The translations under genes were made by a program, and so were the position numbers. Under the pieces are notes generated by a model, which ran no database searches, had not been told where the DNA came from, and saw only the letters and a program-made list of their open reading frames with translations. From positions 930,001-994,000 of the forward strand of contig NZ_JACVAE010000001.1 in NCBI RefSeq assembly GCF_014851675.1: DNA of 64,000 bases. The letters run 5' to 3'. This stretch comes from Rhizobium sp. ARZ01. Its GTDB lineage: Bacteria; Pseudomonadota; Alphaproteobacteria; Rhizobiales; Rhizobiaceae. Shown here one piece after another: positions 37,349-47,127 of the stretch. Position 1 is the first letter of the stretch; each line of letters begins with the position of its first letter.

Positions 37349-37373
37349 ATGGATGTGTTCGCGGAGAGCCTGC

Positions 37374-38123
37374 TTGTCGATTGCCGAAATATCCCTTTTG
37401 AGTGCGCTTCTTGCCGGAACGCTTTCGTTTCTCTCACCCTGCGTCCTGCCGCTCGTTCCTCCCTACCTTTGCTACATGGCCGGTATTTCCGTCGAGCAAT
37501 TCCGCGGCGGGGCGATCGTCGCCGACGATGGTCGCGCCCGCAGGGCAGTGTTGTTGTCTGCACTCTTCTTTACGTTGGGGTTTGCGACAGTGTTCATTGC
37601 GCTCGGTGCAGGGGCGTCAACGATCGGCATGGCGCTGCGGCGCCATCTGGACCTGCTTGCCCAGGTCGGCGGTGTCATCATCATCCTGATGGGACTGCAT
37701 TTCCTCGGCGTCCTGCGGATCGGCTTTTTTGCGCGCGAGGCCCGTTTCCAGGGGGGCGGAAAGCCGGCCACGCTTTCGGGTGCCTATGTCATGGGGTTGG
37801 CGTTTGCCTTCGGCTGGACGCCCTGCATCGGTCCCGTGCTTGGCGCTATCCTCGGTGTGGCCGCCGCGCGCGAGACTGTGGGCGAGGGGGCTGTCCTGCT
37901 TGCCGTCTATTCGCTCGGCCTTGCCGTTCCCTTCTGGATCGCCGCCGGATTCTCCGGTTCCTTCATGCGGTTCCTGATGCGTTTCCGAAAGCATCTCGGC
38001 ACTGTGGAACGGGTCATGGGCGTGCTCCTGGTTCTGACCGGGCTTGCCTTCGTGTTCGGCTATATCAGCACGGTGGCGATCTGGTTCCAGCAGACCTTCC
38101 CCATTCTCTCGCAGATCGGCTGA
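37374..38123 (+). CDS. ccdA: CcdA-like cytochrome c biogenesis/thiol transport membrane protein
   Basis: CcdA passes reducing equivalents across the membrane to periplasmic thioredoxin-like proteins for cytochrome c maturation. The 249-residue protein has six or so membrane segments and the two redox cysteines in repeated contexts: LSFLSPCVLPLVPPYL near the N-terminus and FAFGWTPCIGPVLGAIL in the middle. I chose the TTG at 37374, giving MSIAEISLLSALLAG, with GGAGAG upstream. An ATG at 37353 is seven codons earlier and also possible. The DsbA-like oxidoreductase at 19 kb is a possible but unproven partner. Confidence 0.9.
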   Translation: MSIAEISLLSALLAGTLSFLSPCVLPLVPPYLCYMAGISVEQFRGGAIVADDGRARRAVLLSALFFTLGFATVFIALGAGASTIGMALRRHLDLLAQVGGVIIILMGLHFLGVLRIGFFAREARFQGGGKPATLSGAYVMGLAFAFGWTPCIGPVLGAILGVAAARETVGEGAVLLAVYSLGLAVPFWIAAGFSGSFMRFLMRFRKHLGTVERVMGVLLVLTGLAFVFGYISTVAIWFQQTFPILSQIG

Positions 38124-38226
38124 GCATCGAGTGCTGCGATTTCCGCGGGAGCCGGTTTCGCTTCCGCTGAACTTCGGATAGAGCCGGCGCCTGAACAAAC
38201 CTAGGCGTCGGGGATTCGCAGGTCGC

Positions 38227-39189
38227 ATGGCGGAAATTACGGGACTGGTGCTGCCGTTCTTCGGCATGATTCTGCTTGGCTACCTCGCCGCAAAGATCAC
38301 CCGCCAGCCTGCCGAGGCGCTCGGCTGGCTCAATACCTTCATCATCTATGTCTCGCTGCCGGCACTGTTCTTCAAGCTGGTGTCGAAGACGCCGATCGAG
38401 CAACTGACGCGCGTCGACTTCATCCTCGCCAATGTCAGCGCGACCTATCTCGTTTTTGGCCTGATATTTGTCGTCGGCCTGCTCGTCAGACGGGCCACCG
38501 TGGGCGAGGCCACGGTCCAGGGGTTGGCGGCCGCCTATGGAAACATCGGCTACATGGGGCCCGGACTTGCGTTGCTGGCCTTCGGAGAGCCGGCCGCGGT
38601 GCCCGTGGCGCTCGTCTTTTGCTTCGAGAACATGCTGCATTTCATGGTGGCGCCGGCGCTGATGTCGTTCTCCGGCGGCGAGAAACGCCCGGCGGCAGCA
38701 ATTGCAGGCGATATCGTCCGCAGGATCGTGACGCATCCGTTCATCATCGCGACTGCAGCCGGTTTCGTCGCAGCCTTCCTTTCCTTCGAGGCGCCGGCAC
38801 CGCTGCAGCGCTTGATCGACTATCTGGCGCAGGCTGCGGCACCTTGCGCACTCTTCGCCATGGGGGTGACGCTGGCGTTGCGGCCGCTCAAACGCGTGCC
38901 GGCCGAAATCACCTACATCGTCCCGGCGAAGCTCCTGCTCCTTCCCGTGACGATGTATCTGGTGCTGGGTGCTGCCGGCAATTTCGATCCGGTCTGGGTC
39001 TATACGGCCGTCCTGCTCGCGGCACTTCCAACTGCAACGAACGTGTTCGTCATCGGCCAGCAGTACGGCGTCTGGCAGGAACGGGCCTCGGCGACGATCC
39101 TGATCACGACCGTGTTGTCGGTCGCGACCGTCACCATTCTGCTCTATCTCGTCAAGTCGGGCCTGCTTCCGGGTGACCCTTTCCCTTAA
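38227..39189 (+). CDS. AEC-family transporter
   Basis: A 320-residue membrane protein of the auxin efflux carrier family, with the start VLPFFGMILLGYLAAKI, LNTFIIYVSLPALFFKLVSK, a helix-break region NIGYMGPGLALLAFGEPAA, and the C-terminal LAALPTATNVFVIGQQYGVW. It resembles the malonate/malate exporter-like members more than the protein at 5.6 kb, which differs clearly in sequence, so the two are not a recent duplication. It converges on the UbiH-like gene, with a 38-bp overlap of their 3' ends. The substrate is unknown. Confidence 0.9.
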   Translation: MAEITGLVLPFFGMILLGYLAAKITRQPAEALGWLNTFIIYVSLPALFFKLVSKTPIEQLTRVDFILANVSATYLVFGLIFVVGLLVRRATVGEATVQGLAAAYGNIGYMGPGLALLAFGEPAAVPVALVFCFENMLHFMVAPALMSFSGGEKRPAAAIAGDIVRRIVTHPFIIATAAGFVAAFLSFEAPAPLQRLIDYLAQAAAPCALFAMGVTLALRPLKRVPAEITYIVPAKLLLLPVTMYLVLGAAGNFDPVWVYTAVLLAALPTATNVFVIGQQYGVWQERASATILITTVLSVATVTILLYLVKSGLLPGDPFP

Positions 39190-40363
39190 GGATCTCGCGG
39201 AAGGCTTTGAGCGAGCCGCCGGGCTCGACGCCCTCGCGCATCACCACACTGCGCAGCGGCCCGATTGCGGAAAGCATGTGCAGGCCTGCCGTGCGCAGGA
39301 TCTGCACCGGCAGGAATTCGGAGAGCAGCGAGCGATTGAGAAGGTCGACGCTGGTCGTCCGGCTCTGGATGTCCACGCGCCGGTGCCGATCGAAGACATC
39401 GCCGATCGTGCCGATCGGCTGGCCCGGATCGTTCAGGAGATCGCGCAGCGCCATCACGTCGCGCAGGCTAAGGTTGAGGCCCTGTGCGCCGATCGGGGGG
39501 AAGGCGTGAGCGGCCTCGCCGAGCAGGGCCACCTGGCCCTTGCCGAAGCGATCCGCCTGCATTCCCGACAGCGGGAAGGCCTGCGGCGCGGCCTCGACGG
39601 AAACCTTGCCAAGGATCGACTGCATGCGATCCTCCACAGCGCGGCTCAATTCATCGAGCGGCAGGGTGCGCTTTGCCTCCGCCTCCTTTGGCGAAAGCAC
39701 CCAGACGAGGCTGGAGCGCCGGCCCGGCAGCGGCACCTGCGTGAAAGGACCGCTTTCCGTGTGGAACTCGCTCGAGATGTTCGCATGGGGCAGATCGTGC
39801 GTGAAGTTCAGCACGAGAGCCGTCTGCGGATAGGTCCAGGTGCGCACGGAAATGCCGCTCTGGCGCCGCACCTCGGATTGGCGGCCGTCCGCGCCGACGA
39901 GAAGGTTTGCGATTATCGCGCGACCGTCGGCAAGATGCAGCTCGACGGTGTCGGCGGAAGAAGTGAGCCGCTCGAGCGTCGTTTCAAATCGGGTGATCGT
40001 TTCACGTTCGGCGATCTTGCGCTCCAGGTTCTCCAGGAACGGGGCATTTGGAATGTTGTATCCGAAGGCGGGAAGGTCGACCTCGCTGGATCGGAAGCTG
40101 ACGGGGGGCGCGCGGAAGAGGCGTGATGTGCCGTCGAGGATCCGCATCGTCTCCAGTGGGGCCGCAACCATGGTGATCTCGTCCCAAAGGCCAAGTTCGC
40201 GAACGAACTCGATCGATTGAGCCATCAGAGCCGTCGTGCGCCCGTCATGGGAGCGGGCTGCGGGGGCGATCAGGGCCACGCGCCTGCCCGAATCGGAAAG
40301 GGCCAACGCTGCAAGATTGCCAGCCAGGCCGGCGCCGACGACGGCGATATCAAAGGCTTCCAT
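39152..40363 (-). CDS. UbiH/UbiF-family FAD-dependent monooxygenase
   Basis: This flavoprotein family hydroxylates the aromatic ring of ubiquinone precursors. The 403-residue product has the dinucleotide-binding motif VVGAGLAGNLAALALS at the N-terminus, LVGADGRQSEVR near the middle (the DG motif) and LLGEAAHAFPPIGAQGLNLSLRD (the GD-like FAD motif). The ATG at 40363 gives MEAFDIAVVGAG, a standard family start; the longer frame to 40531 adds unrelated sequence. Which ring position is hydroxylated cannot be told from this gene alone. Confidence 0.9.
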   Translation of the reverse strand: MEAFDIAVVGAGLAGNLAALALSDSGRRVALIAPAARSHDGRTTALMAQSIEFVRELGLWDEITMVAAPLETMRILDGTSRLFRAPPVSFRSSEVDLPAFGYNIPNAPFLENLERKIAERETITRFETTLERLTSSADTVELHLADGRAIIANLLVGADGRQSEVRRQSGISVRTWTYPQTALVLNFTHDLPHANISSEFHTESGPFTQVPLPGRRSSLVWVLSPKEAEAKRTLPLDELSRAVEDRMQSILGKVSVEAAPQAFPLSGMQADRFGKGQVALLGEAAHAFPPIGAQGLNLSLRDVMALRDLLNDPGQPIGTIGDVFDRHRRVDIQSRTTSVDLLNRSLLSEFLPVQILRTAGLHMLSAIGPLRSVVMREGVEPGGSLKAFREILKGKGHPEAGPT

Positions 40364-40632
40364 GCGCAGTTCTTCTTTCAAGTCATGCTTACCCACAGAA
40401 ATGCCCGTGGGTCTTTCTTGGCAAACTAAGCCCGGAATCTGGCAAAATCCATGGGTTGAAACGGCGCAGGGCCTCCAGTGCTGCCAGACGCGCTGGCGTG
40501 CCGTCGGATTTTCGCTGGAAGCCGCGGTCAATCAGTGCATATTACAGACGAAAAGCCTGCGCTGTCAGCAGGTAACGCCGCACAATTCAGTAAGGCGAGG
40601 GGCGCCGGGACGGGGACGGACAAGGGCAGGCG

Positions 40633-41358
40633 ATGAAGTTTTTCAATTACCGGCGCGTTCCCTATGCCGAAATCAGGGCCTTCTCCGTGCATATCCTCAC
40701 GGCATCGGGCTCCTTCCTGGCCTTCCTCGGTGTTGTCGCGGCTGCCGAGCACCGCTTCGTCGACATGTTCTGGTGGCTCGGCCTGGCGCTTTTGGTCGAC
40801 GGCATCGATGGCCCGATCGCCCGCAAGGTGCGGGTGAAGGAAGTGCTGCCGAACTGGTCGGGTGATACGCTCGATAACGTCATCGACTACGTCACCTACG
40901 TCTTGCTCCCTGCCTTTGCGCTCTACCAGAGTGGGATGATCGGTGAACCTTGGTCCTTTGTTGCCGCGGGCGCGATCGTCGTTTCCAGCGCCATCTACTA
41001 TGCCGACATGGGCATGAAGACCGATGAATACTTTTTTTCGGGCTTTCCCGTTGTCTGGAACATGATCGTCTTCACGCTGTTCGTCATCAAGGCGAGCGAG
41101 GTGACGGCTTCGATTGTCGTCTTCGTTTCGGTCTTCCTCACTTTCATGCCGATCAACTTCCTGCATCCGGTGCGCGTCGAGCGGCTACGGCCTCTTAATC
41201 TCATCGTCTTCTTCGCCTGGGCGATATTGGGCATGTATGCGCTTCTGCTGCATTTCGAGACGCCGCAATGGGTGGTGCTGGGCGTGGTCGGAACAGGGAT
41301 CTACCTCTATCTCATCGGTGCGGTGCTGCAGTTGTTCCCGCGTCTCGGAAAACACTGA
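40633..41358 (+). CDS. pcs: Phosphatidylcholine synthase
   Basis: Pcs condenses CDP-diacylglycerol with choline to give phosphatidylcholine in one step, a hallmark of rhizobia and related bacteria. The 241-residue membrane protein has a CDP-alcohol phosphotransferase motif: DGIDGPIAR then GDTLDNVIDY. The family start YRRVPYAEIRAFSVHILTASG and seven or so hydrophobic segments are present. It is a strong lineage marker. The quinone reductase gene follows by 18 bp. Confidence 0.96.
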   Translation: MKFFNYRRVPYAEIRAFSVHILTASGSFLAFLGVVAAAEHRFVDMFWWLGLALLVDGIDGPIARKVRVKEVLPNWSGDTLDNVIDYVTYVLLPAFALYQSGMIGEPWSFVAAGAIVVSSAIYYADMGMKTDEYFFSGFPVVWNMIVFTLFVIKASEVTASIVVFVSVFLTFMPINFLHPVRVERLRPLNLIVFFAWAILGMYALLLHFETPQWVVLGVVGTGIYLYLIGAVLQLFPRLGKH

Positions 41359-41376
41359 TCTCTGGGAGAAAGACAG

Positions 41377-42348
41377 ATGACTAGAGCCATCGTCGTCCGG
41401 TCGCTCGGCGGCCCCGAAGTGCTGAAAGTGGAAGAGATCGAGCTTTCCCCTCCGGGCCCGGGTGAAGTCCGCATCAAGCAGGCTGCGATCGGGTTGAATT
41501 TCATCGATGTCTATTTCCGAACCGGCCTCTATAAGGCCGACCTGCCGTTCATTCCCGGAAAGGAAGGGGCGGGCACGGTGACGGCGCTTGGCGAAGGCGT
41601 GAGCGATTTTGCGATCGGAGACCGTGTTGCCTATGCCTCGGCGGACGGGGCCTACGCGGCTGAGCGAAACGTCGCAACGAAGCATTTGGTCAAGGTCCCG
41701 GACGAAATTTCGCTGGAAACGGCGGCGGCAATGATGCTGAAGGGGATGACGGCACAGTACCTGCTGCTGCAGACCTTTCCGGTGAAGCCCGGGCACGTGA
41801 TCCTGTTCCACGCTGCCGCCGGCGGCGTCGGCCTGATTGCCGGCCAGTGGGCCAAGGCACTCGGCGCCACGGTCATCGGGACGGCCGGATCGAAGGAGAA
41901 AATCGAGCTCGCGCTCGCGCACGGCTATGACCACGTCATCGATTACACGAAGGAAGACTTCGTCGATCGCGTGCTCGAACTGACCGGTGGGAAAAAATGT
42001 GACGTCGTCTACGATTCCGTCGGCAAGGACACGTTCCCGAAGTCGCTGGATTGCTTGAAGCCGCGCGGCATGTGGGTCAGCTTTGGCAACTCCTCCGGTC
42101 CGGTGGATGCCTTCAGTGTTGGATTGCTCGCGCAAAAGGGCTCGCTCTTCGCCACCCGCCCGACGCTCTTTCACTATATTGCGACACGCGCCGAGCTAGA
42201 CGCATGTGCAAACTCCCTCTTTGATGTTGTGCGCAGCAACAAACTGCGTATCAATATAAATCAGACTTATCCGCTGGCGGAGGCGGGGCGCGCCCACACG
42301 GATCTGGAAACAAGAAAAACAAGCGGAACGACGTTGCTCATTCCCTGA
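41377..42348 (+). CDS. NADPH:quinone reductase (zinc-independent MDR)
   Basis: A 323-residue medium-chain dehydrogenase/reductase of the quinone-oxidoreductase group, lacking the catalytic zinc-ligand Cys cluster. Visible signatures are GVRIKQAAIGLNFIDVYFRTGLY-like sequence near residue 35, FIPGKEGAGTV, the nucleotide-binding HAAAGGVGLIAGQWAKALG and GTAGSKEKIELA. It may protect against quinone redox cycling. It follows pcs and precedes the ABC importer by about 40 bp, so it could be co-transcribed with either; the link to nucleoside uptake is not obvious. Confidence 0.9.
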   Translation: MTRAIVVRSLGGPEVLKVEEIELSPPGPGEVRIKQAAIGLNFIDVYFRTGLYKADLPFIPGKEGAGTVTALGEGVSDFAIGDRVAYASADGAYAAERNVATKHLVKVPDEISLETAAAMMLKGMTAQYLLLQTFPVKPGHVILFHAAAGGVGLIAGQWAKALGATVIGTAGSKEKIELALAHGYDHVIDYTKEDFVDRVLELTGGKKCDVVYDSVGKDTFPKSLDCLKPRGMWVSFGNSSGPVDAFSVGLLAQKGSLFATRPTLFHYIATRAELDACANSLFDVVRSNKLRININQTYPLAEAGRAHTDLETRKTSGTTLLIP

Positions 42349-42390
42349 CGCTGCAGCGAACGGGAAAAGCTACGAGAAAAGAGGGGCATA

Positions 42391-43959
42391 GTGTCAGTTG
42401 CTGGAGCGTCCGCGGGCAGCCCGTTGCTGGCTGTACGCAATCTGACGAAGCTTTTCGGCACATTTGCGGCCTGTAACGGCATCGATCTGGAGATCCAGCC
42501 GGGCGAAATCCATGCCCTCCTCGGAGAGAACGGTGCCGGCAAGTCGACGCTGGTGAAGATGCTGTTCGGCGTACTGGCGCCGACGAGCGGCCAGATCTAC
42601 TGGAAGGGCGAAGCGGTCTCGATCGGCAGCCCGAGTGCGGCGCGCAAGCTCGGGATCGGCATGGTCTTCCAGCATTTTTCGCTGTTCGAGGCGCTGACGG
42701 TGGCCGAGAACATCGCGTTGTCGATGCCACCGGAGGTGTCGCTGGCCAAGGTCACCGAGGAGGCAGCCCGCCTTTCGCATGCCTATGGCCTGCCGCTTGA
42801 CCCGAAGGCGCACGTTGCTGATCTTTCCGTGGGCGAGCGGCAGCGCATTGAGATCGTCCGCGCGCTGCTGCAGAACCCGCAACTGATCATCCTCGACGAG
42901 CCGACCTCGGTGCTGACACCGCAGGAGGCCGATCGTCTGTTCGAGACGCTCGCCAAGCTCAAGGCGGAAGGCCGTTCGGTTCTCTACATCAGCCACAGGC
43001 TGGAGGAGGTGCAACGCATCTGCGACCGCGCTACCGTCCTTCGCCACGGCAAGGTGACCGGCGCCTGCGATCCACGAAAGGAAACGCCGGCCTCGCTGGC
43101 CCGCATGATGGTCGGGAGCGACGTCGCAGCGGTTACGGCCGCAGGCACGAACGCGAAGGGCAACGTGCTGCTCGAAGCGCGTGAGCTAAATGTTTCGGCT
43201 CGTACGCCGTTTGCGGTCTCGCTCAAGGGCATATCTCTGAAGGTACATGGCGGTGAGGTGCTGGCGATCGCGGGTGTTGCCGGCAACGGGCAGGGCGAGC
43301 TTTTCGACGCGCTGTCGGGTGAATTCCCAGTCAGTGATGTCAACGCCGTTCAGATACGCCAGCGGCCGGTCGGCAGGCTCGGTATTACGGCGCGGCGGCT
43401 GATGGGCGCGGGCTTCGTCCCGGAAGAGCGTCACGGACACGCCGCCGTTACCGGCATGTCGCTCTCCGACAATCTCGTGCTTGCGCGTAACCAGTCCGAC
43501 CGTGCCGCCTTCCTCGGTGTGCTCGGTATCATCAAATACGTGGCCGTCCGGCTGGCGTCGCGGCGGATTTCCGAGGCGATGGACGTACGCAAGAGTGGCG
43601 AAGATCCGCTGGCGGGCTCTCTGTCTGGCGGCAATCTGCAGAAATACATTGTCGGCCGTGAACTGGATCGCCAGCCCGCCGTTCTCGTCGTCAACCAGCC
43701 GACCTGGGGCGTCGACGCCGGTGCCGCAAGCCGAATCCGCCAGGCGCTGGTCGATCTGGCGAAGGCAGGTTCGGCCGTCCTCGTCATCAGCCAGGACCTG
43801 GACGAGATCTTCGAGGTTGCTACCGAAATCGCGGTGATCAGCGAAGGCAAACTGTCCGATGCCTATCCCGCGCGCGAGATGACACGCGAAAAGATCGGCC
43901 TGTTGATGGGCGGCATGCACGACAAGAAGGAAGGTGCGGAGGCCGCCCATGCGCATTGA
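42391..43959 (+). CDS. ABC importer ATPase, BMP/nucleoside type (two ABC domains)
   Basis: The 522-residue protein is a fused pair of ATPase domains as in ribose and nucleoside importers. The first domain has Walker A GENGAGKST, signature LSVGERQRIEI and Walker B LIILDEPTSVL; the second has a degenerate GVAGNGQGE loop, LSGGNLQKYIVG and VLVVNQPTWGVDA. Start GTG with GAGGGG upstream. It is the first gene of the unit ATPase-permease-permease-binding protein. This composition (NupABC-like, BMP-type binding protein) usually imports purine nucleosides; other ligands such as riboflavin are known in relatives. Confidence 0.92.
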   Translation: MSVAGASAGSPLLAVRNLTKLFGTFAACNGIDLEIQPGEIHALLGENGAGKSTLVKMLFGVLAPTSGQIYWKGEAVSIGSPSAARKLGIGMVFQHFSLFEALTVAENIALSMPPEVSLAKVTEEAARLSHAYGLPLDPKAHVADLSVGERQRIEIVRALLQNPQLIILDEPTSVLTPQEADRLFETLAKLKAEGRSVLYISHRLEEVQRICDRATVLRHGKVTGACDPRKETPASLARMMVGSDVAAVTAAGTNAKGNVLLEARELNVSARTPFAVSLKGISLKVHGGEVLAIAGVAGNGQGELFDALSGEFPVSDVNAVQIRQRPVGRLGITARRLMGAGFVPEERHGHAAVTGMSLSDNLVLARNQSDRAAFLGVLGIIKYVAVRLASRRISEAMDVRKSGEDPLAGSLSGGNLQKYIVGRELDRQPAVLVVNQPTWGVDAGAASRIRQALVDLAKAGSAVLVISQDLDEIFEVATEIAVISEGKLSDAYPAREMTREKIGLLMGGMHDKKEGAEAAHAH

Positions 43960-45043
43960 ACTCGAAAAGCGGCCGCGGCCCTCGACCTTCTACGCCATCC
44001 TTTCGCCTTTCATCGCATTGGTGCTGACGGTGATCGCCGGCGGCATCATGTTCGCGTTGTTGGGCAAGGACCCCGCGAGCGCCCTCTACAGCTTTTTTGT
44101 AGAGCCGCTGCTGGACATCTGGTCGCTGCACGAGATCGCCATCAAGGCCGCGCCTTTGGTCCTGATCGGCGTCGGACTTTCGATCTGTTACCGTTCCAAC
44201 AACTGGAACATCGGCGCCGAAGGGCAGTTCATCATGGGCGCGATTGCCGGGTCGATCGTTCCGGTTGTCTTCCATGAATGGCATTCGCCGCTGGTGCTGC
44301 CGCTGATGCTCGTCTTCGGCATGATCGGCGGTGCGCTTTATGCCGCAATTCCCGCCTTCCTGAAGGCGAACATGAACACCAACGAAATCCTGTCGAGCCT
44401 GATGCTGGTCTATATCGCCCAGCTCTTTCTCGACTGGATCGTGCGTGGTCCGTGGCGCAGCCCGGAAGCCTACAACTTCCCCATCACGCGCGACTTTGCG
44501 CCCGAGGCCGTGCTGCCGGAGATCCTTGATTCCGGGCGCACCAATCTGGGCTTTGTCTTTGCCATCGTTGCGGCCCTGCTTGTTTGGTTCATGGTGCGCT
44601 ACACGCTGAAGGGCTTCGAGATCACGGTGCTCGGCCAGTCGGAACGGGCAGGGCGCTTCGCCGGCTTTTCCTCACGCCGAATGATCTGGTTCTCGATGCT
44701 GCTGTCGGGTGCACTTGCCGGGCTCGCCGGCATCTCCGAGGTTAGCGGCAACATCGGCAAGCTGCAGCCGATCATCTCGCCCGGCTACGGCTTTACCGCC
44801 ATTATCGTCGCCTTCCTTGGCCGCCTAAATCCGTTGGGCGTCATCGTTGCCGGCCTGCTTCTCGCGCTGACCTATGTGGGCGGTGAGGCGGTGCAGCTGA
44901 CCCTTAGCGTCTCCGACAAGGTGACCCGTGTGTTCCAGGGGCTGCTGCTCTTCTTCGTGCTCTCGTGTGACACGCTCATTCAATACAAGATCCGGCTCGT
45001 CTTCTCAGGCAGGACAGCGGCGGCGCAAGGCGGAGCCGAATAA
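43949..45043 (+). CDS. ABC importer permease 1, BMP/nucleoside type
   Basis: A 364-residue permease with about ten hydrophobic segments and the family segments IGVGLSICYRSNNWNIGAEGQF and GALAGLAGISEVSG. I chose the internal ATG at 43949 (MRIELEKRPRPSTFY) because GGAGG lies 8 bases upstream; it overlaps the end of the ATPase gene by 11 bp. The transmembrane and EAA-like features match BPD_transp_2 permeases of the branched-chain/ribose type. Its stop overlaps the start of the next permease by one base. Confidence 0.92.
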   Translation: MRIELEKRPRPSTFYAILSPFIALVLTVIAGGIMFALLGKDPASALYSFFVEPLLDIWSLHEIAIKAAPLVLIGVGLSICYRSNNWNIGAEGQFIMGAIAGSIVPVVFHEWHSPLVLPLMLVFGMIGGALYAAIPAFLKANMNTNEILSSLMLVYIAQLFLDWIVRGPWRSPEAYNFPITRDFAPEAVLPEILDSGRTNLGFVFAIVAALLVWFMVRYTLKGFEITVLGQSERAGRFAGFSSRRMIWFSMLLSGALAGLAGISEVSGNIGKLQPIISPGYGFTAIIVAFLGRLNPLGVIVAGLLLALTYVGGEAVQLTLSVSDKVTRVFQGLLLFFVLSCDTLIQYKIRLVFSGRTAAAQGGAE

Positions 45044-45963
45044 TGGGAATTGTCGAAGCGATCCTGCTGACCGTCATCACCGCGGCGACGCCGCTGGTTC
45101 TGGCAGCACTCGGCGAGCTGGTGACCGAGCGCGCCGGCGTCCTCAATCTCGGTGTCGAAGGCATGATGATCATGGGCGCCGTTCTCGCTTTCGCCGCGAC
45201 GAACGCGACCGGCTCTCCCTATGTCGGCGTGCTTGCGGGCATAGCCGGCGGGGCACTGTTCTCGCTGTTGTTCGGTTTCCTCACCCTGACCCTGGTGGCG
45301 AACCAGGTGGCGACCGGTCTGGCTCTGACCATCCTCGGTCTCGGTGTTTCCGGCCAGATCGGTGAGGCCTATGTCGGCATGTCCGGCATCAAGCTGCCCG
45401 AGATCACCATTCCGCTTCTTTCAGAGATACCCTTCTTCGGTCGGCTTCTCTTCAAGCAAGACCTTATCTTCTACCTCTCCATCGCGCTGGTCATCGGCGT
45501 GAACTGGTTTCTGTTCCGGAGCCGCGCCGGCTTGAAGATCCGCGCGATTGGTGACAACCACGCCTCGGCGCACGCGCTTGGCATCGGCGTCATTCGTACC
45601 CGCTATCTCGCCGTCCTTTTCGGCGGCGCATGCGCCGGGCTTGCCGGCGCGCAGCTTTCGCTCGTCTATACACCGCAATGGGTGGAGAACATGACGGCCG
45701 GTCGCGGCTGGATCGCGCTTGCGCTGGTCGTGTTTGCTTCCTGGCGACCGTGGCGCGTGCTCGCCGGTGGTTATCTCTTCGGGGCTGTCTCCATCAGTCA
45801 GTTGCATGCTCAGGCGCTCGGCCTTGGCATACCCTCCCAGTTCCTGTCGGCACTTCCCTACGCGGCCACGGTTGTCGTCCTCGTCCTGATATCGCACAAT
45901 CGGCGCATGACGCTGATCAACACGCCCGCATCACTCGGAAGGCCGTTCGTGCCCGATCGGTGA
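45043..45963 (+). CDS. ABC importer permease 2, BMP/nucleoside type
   Basis: A 306-residue permease whose stop/start junction with the first permease is TAATG, so translation is coupled. It has the BPD_transp_2 pattern: PLVLAALGELVTERAGVLNLGVEGMM near the N-terminus, FGGACAGLAGAQLSLVYT in the middle. Together with permease 1 it should form a heterodimeric channel. It is followed after 50 bp by the binding-protein gene. Confidence 0.92.
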   Translation: MGIVEAILLTVITAATPLVLAALGELVTERAGVLNLGVEGMMIMGAVLAFAATNATGSPYVGVLAGIAGGALFSLLFGFLTLTLVANQVATGLALTILGLGVSGQIGEAYVGMSGIKLPEITIPLLSEIPFFGRLLFKQDLIFYLSIALVIGVNWFLFRSRAGLKIRAIGDNHASAHALGIGVIRTRYLAVLFGGACAGLAGAQLSLVYTPQWVENMTAGRGWIALALVVFASWRPWRVLAGGYLFGAVSISQLHAQALGLGIPSQFLSALPYAATVVVLVLISHNRRMTLINTPASLGRPFVPDR

Positions 45964-46012
45964 ACAAGAAGAAACGACGGAAAATCAAGTCTCAAACCTT
46001 ACAGAGGTCGAA

Positions 46013-47083
46013 ATGAAAAAACTTCTACTCGCACTCGCAACCTCGGCGACGGTGCTCGGCTTTGCCGCCGGCGCCAGCGCCCAGGACAAGACCAAGATCT
46101 GCTTCATCTACGTCGGTTCCAAGACCGACGGCGGCTGGACGCAGGCGCACGACATCGGCCGCCAGGCGCTCCAGGCCGAGTTCGGCGACAAGATCGAGAC
46201 GCCGTTCCTCGAAAACGTTCCGGAAGGCCCCGATGCCGAGCGCGCCATCGAGCGCATGGCCCGCTCCGGCTGCGCCATGGTCTTCACCACGTCGTTCGGC
46301 TTCATGGATGCGACGATCAAGGTTGCCGAGAAGTTCCCGGACGTGAAGTTCGAGCACGCCACCGGCTTCAAGTCGGCCCCGAACGTCGCCACCTACAACT
46401 CGCGCTTCTATGAAGGCCGCTACATCCAGGGCCAGATCGCAGCGAAGATGTCGCAGAAGGGCGTCGCCGGCTACATCGCCTCCTTCCCGATCCCGGAAGT
46501 GGTCATGGGCATCAATGCCTTCGTCCATGGTGCGCAGTCGGTGAACCCGGACTTCAAGGTGAAGGTCATCTGGGCCAACACCTGGTTCGACCCCGGCAAG
46601 GAAGCCGATGCGGCCAAGGCGCTGATCGACCAGGGCGTCGATATCCTGACGCAGCACACCGACACGACTGCACCGATGCAGGTGGCGGCCGAGCGCGGCA
46701 TCAAGGCCTTCGGCCAGGCGTCTGACATGATCAAGGCCGGCCCGGAGACCCAGCTGACCGCGATCGTCGACACCTGGGGCGCTTACTACATCAAGCGCAC
46801 CAAGCAACTGATGGACGGTACCTGGAAGTCCGAGCAGATCTGGGACGGCCTGAAGGATGGTATCCTGACGATGGCGCCGTACACCAACATGCCTGATGAC
46901 GTGAAGAAGATGGCCGAGGAAACCGAAGCCAAGATCAAGTCGGGTGAGCTGCATCCCTATACCGGCCCGATCAAGAAGCAGGACGGCTCCGACTGGCTGA
47001 AGGAAGGCGAGAAGGCCGACGACGGCACGTTGCTCGGCATGAACTTCTACATCGCCGGCGTCGACGACAAGCTGCCGCAATAA
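46013..47083 (+). CDS. BMP-family ABC substrate-binding protein
   Basis: Basic-membrane-protein family binding proteins capture nucleosides or related ligands for import. The 356-residue product has a signal peptide (MKKLLLALATSATVLGFAAGASA, cleavage at ASA-Q), then KTKICFIYVGSKTDGGWTQAHD, FTTSFGFMDATI, FEHATGF and the ligand-region VIWANTWFDPGKEADAAKALI. AGAGGTCG precedes the ATG. It is last in the importer unit and is followed by a strong terminator, consistent with high expression. The exact ligand is unknown. Confidence 0.92.
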   Translation: MKKLLLALATSATVLGFAAGASAQDKTKICFIYVGSKTDGGWTQAHDIGRQALQAEFGDKIETPFLENVPEGPDAERAIERMARSGCAMVFTTSFGFMDATIKVAEKFPDVKFEHATGFKSAPNVATYNSRFYEGRYIQGQIAAKMSQKGVAGYIASFPIPEVVMGINAFVHGAQSVNPDFKVKVIWANTWFDPGKEADAAKALIDQGVDILTQHTDTTAPMQVAAERGIKAFGQASDMIKAGPETQLTAIVDTWGAYYIKRTKQLMDGTWKSEQIWDGLKDGILTMAPYTNMPDDVKKMAEETEAKIKSGELHPYTGPIKKQDGSDWLKEGEKADDGTLLGMNFYIAGVDDKLPQ

Positions 47084-47127
47084 CAAGGTCGATTGCGGCA
47101 CAGCCGCACCTCACATTCGAACGTCAT

